In this document: positions 1 through 5,251 of the stretch, piece by piece | How positions within the stretch are numbered: position 1 is the stretch's first letter | Layout of the letters: every line of letters begins with the position of its first letter | Assembly (NCBI GenBank): GCA_020442965.1 | Contig: JAGRJB010000265.1 | Span: 1 to 9,200, forward strand | Direction: 5' to 3' | DNA from: Pseudomonadales bacterium | GTDB taxonomy: Bacteria > Pseudomonadota > Gammaproteobacteria > Steroidobacterales > Steroidobacteraceae | Length of the DNA: 9,200 bases | The notes under the pieces: generated by a model | The model's database searches: none | What the model saw: the letters and a program-made list of their open reading frames with translations, nothing else | What the model was told of the DNA's origin: nothing | Translations under genes and position numbers: made by a program

Positions 1-70
1 TATCGAGACCACCGGAATAGGCGAGCACGATGGGTTTGGCGCCCGCAGGTGGGGCTTTGTTAGTCGTCAT
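1..70 (-). CDS. argG: Argininosuccinate synthase, N-terminal 23 residues (cut by window edge)
   Basis: This is the beginning of a minus-strand gene that leaves the window at position 1. The visible start reads MTTNKAPPAGAKPIVLAYSG and continues GLD. The KPIVLAYSGGLD segment is the N-terminal ATP-pyrophosphatase P-loop (SGGxD) of argininosuccinate synthase, which joins citrulline and aspartate using ATP in arginine synthesis. The ATG is at 68-70, 7 bases after the argR stop codon, so the two genes are probably co-transcribed and both under ArgR control. SGGxD alone also occurs in other PP-loop enzymes, but the IVLAYSGGLD wording together with argR next door makes argG the best call. Confidence 0.85.
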   Translation of the reverse strand, partial: MTTNKAPPAGAKPIVLAYSGGLD

Positions 71-77
71 GTTGAGC

Positions 78-536
78 TCAGACTCGGAAGATACGGTTGA
101 GACGCTCGACCAGGCGCGCTTGCGCGCGGCCGTCGATGGTGGCCAGGAATAGGGTGTCGTCGCCCGATACCGTGCCGACGACTTCCTGCCACTCACTCTT
201 GTCGATGGCAGCCGCCACGCTCTGCGCCGCACCGACTGTGCTTTTCACCACGGTGAGCGACGGTCCTGCTGTGCGGACGTCGCGGACGAATTGCGCCAGG
301 GCACTGAAGTTGTCGCGCGTGCGCGCGGCGATGTCGGCATCGCCCGGCAGCACGTAACGATCGCTCGCCTTCAGAACTCCCAGCTCGCGCAGATCCCGAC
401 TGATCGAGGATTGAGTGACCGCATGCCCCTCACGCTGCAAGAGTCGCGCGAGATCCGCCTGCTTGCGCACCGGCGCCTGGCGGAGCAGGCGCACGATGGC
501 CGCGCGGCGCGTTTCGCGCTGGTGATCGTTCAGCAT
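78..536 (-). CDS. argR: Arginine repressor ArgR
   Basis: This is a transcriptional regulator that hexamerises with arginine and binds ARG boxes to control arginine biosynthesis. From the ATG at 536 it is 152 residues; an in-frame GTG at 548 would give 156, the length of E. coli ArgR. The N-terminal winged helix-turn-helix covers about residues 5-65 and has the recognition-helix signature QSSISRDLRELGV (about residues 42-53). The C-terminal oligomerisation and arginine-binding domain ends with VVGTVSGDDTLF, matching the family GTxxGDDT motif. I prefer the ATG because a TATTAT -10-like box at 555-560 would start transcription near 548, too close to use the GTG except as a leaderless start. Neither start has a clear Shine-Dalgarno sequence. 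argG follows after 7 bases, and a tandem ARG operator lies directly upstream, implying autoregulation. Confidence 0.93.
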   Translation of the reverse strand: MLNDHQRETRRAAIVRLLRQAPVRKQADLARLLQREGHAVTQSSISRDLRELGVLKASDRYVLPGDADIAARTRDNFSALAQFVRDVRTAGPSLTVVKSTVGAAQSVAAAIDKSEWQEVVGTVSGDDTLFLATIDGRAQARLVERLNRIFRV

Positions 537-549
537 AACGATGGGCACG

Positions 550-588
550 CGTGCATAATATCCCAGAAGTCTTGCATAAAAATGCGTG
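550..588. promoter_or_regulatory. Tandem ARG-box operator for argR-argG
   Basis: Two 18-base ARG boxes occupy 550-567 and 571-588, separated by 3 bases. The 571-588 box is nearly symmetric, TGCAT-AAAA-ATGCG at 573-586, close to the consensus TGAATnnnnATTCA. The 550-567 box has a good left half (TGCATAATA) and a weaker right half (TCCCA). The 21-base start-to-start distance equals two helical turns and is the classic spacing for one ArgR hexamer on paired boxes. A TATTAT -10-like element (minus strand, 555-560) lies inside the proximal box, so bound ArgR would block RNA polymerase. A perfect TTGACA occurs on the minus strand at 592-597, but it has no good -10 at the proper distance. Confidence 0.72.
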
Positions 589-621
589 CTCTGTCAAACA
601 AGCTGCGGCAGGCGCGGCGAC

Positions 622-650
622 TTGCTGGCGCGCAATCGTACGACCACAAT
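622..650 (+). promoter_or_regulatory. Possible sigma-70 promoter of the secreted-protein gene
   Basis: TTGCTG at 622-627 and CACAAT at 645-650 are separated by 17 bases and match four of six consensus positions each. Transcription would start near 657, giving a leader of about 33 bases before the GTG at 690. The match is modest and could be chance. Confidence 0.3.
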
Positions 651-689
651 CTTTGTTGGCACGCTGCTGCCGACAACGAGGTAACTGAC

Positions 690-1418
690 GTGAAGAGCAC
701 AATAGCCGTCCTTGCGGTCTCGCTAGCTTTCCTCGCCACCAATCCGAAGATCGCACAGGCGGCCGGGAACTCCGCCGCCAGCAGCGCATCAGGCCTCAGC
801 AACGCGATCGAGACGGTCGGGTTCGACACCAGGACCCGCGTCGGCTATGGCGGCATGCTGACGTTCGACCCGACGCCGATCGTGCTGTTCAAGTCCGGCG
901 ATGCGCTGCGTGACATGGCTGCGCTGAAATCGATCACCGATGTCGCGACCCACAAGGCGGCGCATCCCAAAAGCTGGACCACCTGGCGTCGCTCAGGCAA
1001 AGCCATCGAAATTCTGCAGGCCAAGGGCTGGCAGAAGATCACCTATACCCAGACCCTGGATCGGTTGCCGGCGGGCTACCAGCTTGTGGGCGCTTATCGG
1101 CGCTTGTCGGGCGGCGGCAATCTGGCGATCGGCGGCAACGCGGCGATCGCCGTCTGGTCGACGCTGAGTTTCGATCGCGCGGGAAATTTCGCGAGCGGTG
1201 GCGGCAGCGGCTCCTCCACCAGCAACGAAAGCGCCGGTACAACGACCAGTGTAGTCACGACCGGTCGTGCGCCTGATCGCTATGGCCGCTACCGCATCGA
1301 AGGTTACACGCTCACGCTCAATTATGCCGATGGCCGTGTCGAGCGGCGCATGATCGTCACCGACGTCAGCGATCCCGGGGTGATCTGGCTGGACGGCGAC
1401 GGTTATACCTCGCGTTAG
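690..1418 (+). CDS. Secreted protein of unknown function with Gly/Ser/Thr-rich linker
   Basis: I do not recognise a named family. The GTG start at 690 is chosen because GAGG (678-681) sits 8 bases upstream and because a signal peptide begins there: KST, a hydrophobic stretch IAVLAVSLAFLA, then a probable Sec cleavage after AQA (residue 24). The open frame continues further upstream without a plausible start. The mature part of the 242-residue protein has a first domain (about 40-168) with HPKSWTTWRRSG and WSTLSFDRAGNF. A low-complexity linker rich in Gly, Ser and Thr follows (about 168-192). The C-terminal beta segment (about 198-242) is GRYRIEGYTLTLNYADGRVE followed by RRM. Alternating beta patterns suggest a small beta-barrel or sandwich acting in the periplasm or outside the cell. 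There is no lipobox. It is divergent from argR and convergent with the membrane-protein gene, so it is probably monocistronic. Confidence 0.75.
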   Translation: MKSTIAVLAVSLAFLATNPKIAQAAGNSAASSASGLSNAIETVGFDTRTRVGYGGMLTFDPTPIVLFKSGDALRDMAALKSITDVATHKAAHPKSWTTWRRSGKAIEILQAKGWQKITYTQTLDRLPAGYQLVGAYRRLSGGGNLAIGGNAAIAVWSTLSFDRAGNFASGGGSGSSTSNESAGTTTSVVTTGRAPDRYGRYRIEGYTLTLNYADGRVERRMIVTDVSDPGVIWLDGDGYTSR

Positions 1419-1492
1419 CACGCGCGCCATGTGGCTTTGCAATCGGGCAACTCGCGCAGTCGATCGGGTACCACGACGTTGCGATGTACGCG

Positions 1493-1963
1493 TCAGGGCA
1501 TATCGATCCGTGAACGGGTATACCAGTGGATCAAGAAGGGCAATAACGTAGCGAGCCCCACGATCCAGTGCGCGAGCGAGGTCCATGCGCGCCACTCGGT
1601 GCTACCAATGTAGTACAGCGCGACGCCGGTCAGCATGAGCCAGGTAACAACGCCGAACAACCAGCCGCCCGAGGTTCGTCGCACCTTGGCCTTCCAGCCG
1701 CGCAGGACGTGATTGGGCCACAGCACACCAAACATCCAGGCCGCAGCCACGGCAAAGACGCCATGAGCTACTAACCACCCGTGCTGATAGGGGTGCACGT
1801 TCTCGAAGCCGAACTGATCGACACTCGTCACGAAGTAATGATAGATCAGCCATACGGCTCCCGTGACCCAGGTGCCCATCGAAATCACGTACAGGGTTCG
1901 ACGGCGACTCTTCGGCAAGACGCCGACGCGCGCGCTGCTCGTGGCGCGCTTCAATCGCTGCAT
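1493..1963 (-). CDS. Four-helix inner-membrane protein, possible heme-binding electron carrier (DUF4405-like)
   Basis: This 156-residue protein has four predicted membrane helices at about residues 24-45, 62-82, 100-119 and 130-148, after a basic N-terminus (RRR at 20-22). Histidines fall in or at the edge of helices: H42, H67, H85, H132 and H146. The pair H132/H146, 14 residues apart within one helix, resembles spacing that coordinates two stacked hemes in b-type cytochromes, and H67/H85 flank another helix. The overall look resembles small DUF4405/cytochrome-b-like membrane proteins found with flavinylation genes; this is pattern recognition, not a search result. Its ATG overlaps the apbE stop region by 13 bases, so translation is probably coupled. 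It may pass electrons from the quinone pool to the periplasmic FMN protein encoded at 4722-5243. Confidence 0.78.
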   Translation of the reverse strand: MQRLKRATSSARVGVLPKSRRRTLYVISMGTWVTGAVWLIYHYFVTSVDQFGFENVHPYQHGWLVAHGVFAVAAAWMFGVLWPNHVLRGWKAKVRRTSGGWLFGVVTWLMLTGVALYYIGSTEWRAWTSLAHWIVGLATLLPFLIHWYTRSRIDMP

Positions 1964-2895
1964 CCGAGCGTTCGCCAGCCATCGCGCGCGTGAAAGAGAA
2001 AGGCAGCCGCTCGATACTGATTCAGGATTTCAATAGAGGCACTCGCATCAGCTAACACGACTTTCGTCAGTGCATCCGCCACGGCGCAAAGCGGGGCAAC
2101 GACTGATACAAACTGCATACTGTCGACCCGTTCACGTGTGCGACCGTTCAAATGTGATCCGCGTGCCGCGGATTGCGTTGGCTGCAAAGATGCCGGCGCT
2201 GCGCCACTGCTCGCCAAACTCCCATCAGCGATCTCGATCACGGGCAGCTGCTCGGGCGGATGATGCGGTACGCGCAGCAGCGCCCGATCGCGCCACGGTC
2301 CATGCACCCGCAAGTCGCCACCGGCGTTGACACGAGCGATCAAAGACTCATCATCATTGGCATTCGCCATCCGTTCAATTGCGCGATCGACCGCGTAGCC
2401 CTTCGCGATTCCACTGAGGTCGATCCACAGCGGCCGGTGAAAGCGGATTCGATCGGGCTCGATCAGCTCGATATCGCGCCACGACGCCGCGGGATGCGGC
2501 GCGGGAGCATCGACGGGCCGCGGCAGCTGTCCGTCGTCGACGAGGCGTGCCGCCGTCGTAATGTCGAACAGACCGCACGATGCAGCGGACATCTGCAACG
2601 CCAGCCGCACGACTTGGTAGGTATGCCAGCTGACAGTAACGGCTTCGCGCGCGGCTTCACGATTGAGCCTGCTCACGTCACTACCAACTTCCTGAAAGCT
2701 CATCAGAGCGTGCAGTTCAGCGATCGTTGCAAAACCTGCGTCGATGTAGCGGTGCGCGACGGCGGCCGCAACACCGCCGACGAAAACGCGAACAATCGTT
2801 CCGAGTAGCGGCCGCGCCCGCTCCACGGTCACCTGGGTCGTGGTAGGAGCTATGGCCAGCCCGCGAGACGCTATAGAACTCCGACAGACGGACAT
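1951..2895 (-). CDS. apbE: FAD:protein FMN transferase (ApbE family)
   Basis: ApbE enzymes split FAD and attach FMN through a phosphoester bond to a threonine of a target protein, with Mg2+. Family landmarks in this 314-residue protein, in order, are RPLLGTIVRVFV (28-39), MSFQEVGSDVSRLNR (65-79), GLFDIT (108-113), IDLSGIAKGYAVD (158-170), VNAGGDLRVHG (189-199), ASSGA (228-232) and ADALTK (273-278), where D274 and T277 match the metal-binding pair. Unusually, no signal peptide or lipobox is visible, although most bacterial ApbE proteins are exported. The ATG at 2893-2895 has no clear Shine-Dalgarno sequence; in-frame upstream codons add no hydrophobic segment. It leads a two-gene unit with the membrane protein at 1493-1963 and is divergent from the operon encoding its likely substrate, the FMN-binding protein. 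Confidence 0.93.
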   Translation of the reverse strand: MSVCRSSIASRGLAIAPTTTQVTVERARPLLGTIVRVFVGGVAAAVAHRYIDAGFATIAELHALMSFQEVGSDVSRLNREAAREAVTVSWHTYQVVRLALQMSAASCGLFDITTAARLVDDGQLPRPVDAPAPHPAASWRDIELIEPDRIRFHRPLWIDLSGIAKGYAVDRAIERMANANDDESLIARVNAGGDLRVHGPWRDRALLRVPHHPPEQLPVIEIADGSLASSGAAPASLQPTQSAARGSHLNGRTRERVDSMQFVSVVAPLCAVADALTKVVLADASASIEILNQYRAAAFLFHARDGWRTLGCSD

Positions 2896-2973
2896 TTGTG
2901 GGTTCTGAGTGCGCGCTGGACCATGCTGCAGCGTAGAATGCCATAGTGTCAGAGCGTGCGGTACCGACAGCCG

Positions 2974-3012
2974 GGCCGCGAGGGGTTCGGGTCGGCCGCG
3001 TCGCGGCCTTTT
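2974..3012 (+). promoter_or_regulatory. Leader hairpins with T-tract upstream of the 3061 operon (possible attenuator)
   Basis: GGCCGCG occurs twice in the leader, at 2974-2980 and 2994-3000, and both copies can pair with CGCGGCC at 3002-3008. The proximal copy forms a tight hairpin (GGCCGC 2994-2999 with GCGGCC 3003-3008) directly followed by TTTT at 3009-3012, resembling a short intrinsic terminator. The distal copy forms an 8-base-pair alternative stem (2974-2981 with 3001-3008). The T-tract is short, and GC-rich DNA makes such pairs by chance, so regulatory function is speculative. Confidence 0.3.
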
Positions 3013-3060
3013 CGACTTTCCGATTCAGCACATGGCGTTTGCGCCAAGGAGCCTACGACT

Positions 3061-3405
3061 ATGGCTACTACTCCAGAAACAAAGCGACAAACCTACACCG
3101 TCGAGGCGATACCGTCGGACGTCAAGAACGGCGTCTTTCTCGGTAACCCGATGCTCGACAATCTGGTGTCGTGCGTGATCGCGATGGGGTCCGAGATGTG
3201 GACGACGAAGCGCCGCTTGAAGGTGCTCGAAGCGGTCATGTCCAAGGCAGGCGTCACGTCTGAAATGGTCGAGAAATACCAACCCACCGAGCAGGAACTC
3301 GCAGCGTGGGAGCAGGAGCGTGGCCGCTTCATCGAAATGACACTCGGCTCGCTGGCCAACGACGGCATACGCGGCGTCGGCGCCGACTACCCAGCGCGTG
3401 ACTAA
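3061..3405 (+). CDS. Small helical protein of unknown function, upstream partner of the methyltransferase
   Basis: This 114-residue protein has no signal peptide and no membrane segment. The ATG at 3061 is chosen because AAGGAG (3046-3051) lies 9 bases upstream; the frame is open further 5' but lacks a comparable ribosome site. The sequence looks almost entirely helical from residue 30 onward: NPMLDNLVSCVIAMGSEMW (29-47), a basic helix TKRRLKVLEAVMSKAG (49-64), EMVEKYQPTEQELAAWEQ (68-85) and RFIEMTLGSLAND (89-101). I do not recognise a named domain. It lies 54 bases upstream of the Tat-signal methyltransferase gene with a strong ribosome site between them, so the two are presumably co-expressed. 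A subunit or accessory role for the methyltransferase is inference. If its partner is exported and it is not, the two would meet only before export. Confidence 0.8.
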   Translation: MATTPETKRQTYTVEAIPSDVKNGVFLGNPMLDNLVSCVIAMGSEMWTTKRRLKVLEAVMSKAGVTSEMVEKYQPTEQELAAWEQERGRFIEMTLGSLANDGIRGVGADYPARD

Positions 3406-3459
3406 CACCCCATTGTCCGTAGGGCGCCAAAGCGTGCGCTTGCGAGAGGAGATCACATC

Positions 3460-4656
3460 ATGATCGGTCGTCGTACATTTTTCGGTGCCGCTACAGCTTC
3501 GGTTGCGCTCGGCAGTCTGTTGAAGAGCCAGGCCGCAGCCGCAGCCGCGCAGGCGGCGGGGCAAATCGCCGGCAACTACGACCCGCGCGGTATGGTTGGG
3601 CGACTCGAGCGCCTGGGCACGCTGGATCTCGAAAGCCAACAGGATTTTACGGAAGGCTTTCGGTTGATGCATGGCAAGATGATTCGCAAGGCGTCGAACG
3701 ATGCACTGGAGCGCGTGCTGGCGCGCAACGGCATCGACCCGACCACACCTCTGACAAAAGAAGAACTGATCGCGTTGGTCGAGAACGAGCCGGCAATCAA
3801 CATCGCGTCGAAGGCCTGGCTGGCCAATCAGCAAGTTACCTGGAAGTCATTGCAAGATCACTTCCATCGACACGCCGATGAGTATCTGAGCGAGATGGAC
3901 GCTGCCGATCGGGCCGGACCGGGCGCACTCGAGCTCAATCCGAGCATGGATGTTCCCGCTTACACCCGGCACGAGATCCATATTCAGCCAGGTGGTTACG
4001 TCGGCGATCCGTTCGCCGGTCACATGTATCACTATGGCACTAACAGCTTTTACATTGGGGTGATCGGTCACAATGAGCAGGACCAGATCCACAAGGGAAC
4101 GGCCGCGCGTATTCCTCTGCCGCAAGACGGCAAGGTAAAGCGGATTCTCGATATGGGCTGTGGTGTCGGCCAGATGACCGCGGCCATGAAGGAGCGCTTC
4201 CCGGATGCCGAGGTCTGGGGTATCGATATCGGCGGCCCGATGGTGCGTTACGCGCACATGCGTGCCGCCAATCTCGGTATCGGCGCCAACTTTGCGCAAC
4301 GTCTCGCTGAGGACACCAAGTTCCCGGACGGCTATTTCGACATTGTGGTTAGTTACATCATGCACCACGAGTTGCCCGCCCATATCACGCGCGCGGTCAT
4401 CGTCGAGGCGGAACGTGTCACTCGTCCGGGCGGCGTTTACTATCCGGTCGATTTTCTGAGCGGTGGCACCAAAATGCCGGCGCGCAACATGTACGGGCGC
4501 TGGTGGGATCATCGTTGGAACAACGAGGTCTGGAGCTTTGAGTACCACGGCCTCGATTTCACGCAGGAAATCGCCAAGCGTGCATTCACGATCAACAAGG
4601 CTACCCCAGCGGCCCTGCCCGGGTTTGGGGCTCGTCACGCAGTTCGCAATGCTTGA
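3460..4656 (+). CDS. Class I SAM-dependent methyltransferase with a twin-arginine (Tat) signal
   Basis: The ATG at 3460 follows AGGAG with good spacing. The N-terminus reads GRRTFFGAATASVALGSLL (3-21) followed by an Ala-rich stretch (25-34) with AxA cleavage options. This is a twin-arginine signal, although the position before RR is Gly rather than Ser/Thr. Residues about 40-220 form an extra N-terminal region of unknown fold that includes HEIHIQPGGYVGDPFAGHMY. The C-terminal Rossmann methyltransferase is complete: motif I ILDMGCGVGQMT (229-240), the acidic motif VWGIDIGG with D256, FPDGYFDIVVSYIMHHE (288-304), and RPGGVYY (322-328). At 398 residues it is long for a single-domain methyltransferase. 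The substrate is unknown. An exported SAM-dependent enzyme is odd because SAM is cytosolic. It sits between the small helical protein and the FMN-binding gene in one apparent operon. Confidence 0.88.
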   Translation: MIGRRTFFGAATASVALGSLLKSQAAAAAAQAAGQIAGNYDPRGMVGRLERLGTLDLESQQDFTEGFRLMHGKMIRKASNDALERVLARNGIDPTTPLTKEELIALVENEPAINIASKAWLANQQVTWKSLQDHFHRHADEYLSEMDAADRAGPGALELNPSMDVPAYTRHEIHIQPGGYVGDPFAGHMYHYGTNSFYIGVIGHNEQDQIHKGTAARIPLPQDGKVKRILDMGCGVGQMTAAMKERFPDAEVWGIDIGGPMVRYAHMRAANLGIGANFAQRLAEDTKFPDGYFDIVVSYIMHHELPAHITRAVIVEAERVTRPGGVYYPVDFLSGGTKMPARNMYGRWWDHRWNNEVWSFEYHGLDFTQEIAKRAFTINKATPAALPGFGARHAVRNA

Positions 4657-4679
4657 CGGGGACTGGACCTGGGTGCTGC

Positions 4680-4693
4680 CTGCTAGTTAGCAG
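4680..4693. repeat. Short perfect palindrome CTGCTAGTTAGCAG between operon genes
   Basis: Arms of six bases (CTGCTA / TAGCAG) flank GT in the 65-base gap between the methyltransferase stop and the FMN-binding start. No T-tract follows, so it is not a typical terminator. It could be a weak RNA processing hairpin, a protein site, or chance. Confidence 0.3.
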
Positions 4694-4721
4694 ACGGCAC
4701 CGGTCCGCTCGGATCACGCCC

Positions 4722-5243
4722 ATGTACTCGCGCTTTCTGTTAGTTCCCGTAGCGGCTATGGCGATCAGCCAGCCCGCGCCGGCGATGGATATTCAGACGC
4801 TGGAGGCGGCGCAGCAGAAGCTCGCTCCCGGCGCCAAGCTGATTCCATCGGATTTCAAACTGAGTCAGGAAGACTTTGACCGCCTGAAATCTGTCTATCG
4901 GGTGCCGGCACTCAGGCCCGCCGTCAAAGCGTGGCGGGTCGAGGGCGGCGGGTGGCTGTTTCTCGATCAGGTCTACGGCCTCAACGACATCGTCACCTAC
5001 CTCGTCGCCATCGATGCCCAAGGCGCCGTCAGTGGCATCGAGATCCTGGTCTGTGCAGAGGGCTTTTGCGGGCCATCATCAGCCGCGTGGCGCGCGGAGT
5101 TCGTCGGCAAGACCCATGGCAAATGGAATCCCGCCGAGGCCGTGACCAATATTTCGGGCACGACCCTCTCGAGCACGCACATTGCCGAGGGCGTGAAGAA
5201 GATTCTCGCCATCCACGCGCGCTTCTTGCCGACCAATCACTGA
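4722..5243 (+). CDS. Secreted FMN-binding domain protein, predicted ApbE substrate
   Basis: The ATG at 4722 is chosen because it begins a Sec signal peptide (SRFLLVPVAAMAISQPAPA, cleavage after A21) and has a weak GGA ribosome site 8 bases upstream; the frame upstream of it gives no sensible protein. Of 173 residues, about 65-170 form an FMN_bind domain: WLFLDQVYGLNDIVTYLVAI, then GAVSGIEILV, then WRAEFVGKTHGKW, and finally NISGTTLSSTHIAEGVKKIL (143-162). SGTT matches the ApbE acceptor motif SGAT, so FMN would be esterified to T148. The Ala-to-Thr change leaves the acceptor Thr intact. Two cysteines, C111 and C116 (CAEGFC), lie where I expect charged residues in related proteins. It probably acts in the periplasm as a one- or two-electron carrier, served by the ApbE and membrane protein encoded divergently. 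It ends 8 bases from the convergent receptor gene. Confidence 0.88.
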   Translation: MYSRFLLVPVAAMAISQPAPAMDIQTLEAAQQKLAPGAKLIPSDFKLSQEDFDRLKSVYRVPALRPAVKAWRVEGGGWLFLDQVYGLNDIVTYLVAIDAQGAVSGIEILVCAEGFCGPSSAAWRAEFVGKTHGKWNPAEAVTNISGTTLSSTHIAEGVKKILAIHARFLPTNH

Positions 5244-5251
5244 CAGGCGCG

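Noticed and set aside
291..689. Upstream extension of the secreted-protein open frame to position 291
   Set aside because: It runs antisense through argR, lacks a ribosome site, and a signal peptide with a GAGG site begins cleanly at 690.
1419..1492. Terminator or small gene between the convergent genes at 1418 and 1493
   Set aside because: I found no stable hairpin with a T-tract and no open frame with a ribosome site in these 74 bases.
2173..2808. 211-codon plus-strand open frame inside apbE
   Set aside because: It is the antisense shadow of a clear ApbE protein and shows no domain or ribosome site.
3430..3441. AAGCG/CGCTT inverted repeat before the methyltransferase start
   Set aside because: It has a 2-base centre and short arms in GC-rich DNA; no sign of function beyond chance.
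3025..4638. Long minus-strand open frames of 269 and 263 codons opposite the small protein and methyltransferase genes
   Set aside because: The plus-strand genes have strong motifs and ribosome sites; the reverse frames are GC-driven shadows with no recognisable content.
4653..4721. TTG-initiated N-terminal extension of the FMN-binding gene
   Set aside because: It overlaps the methyltransferase stop, lacks a ribosome site, and would bury the signal peptide that starts at 4722.
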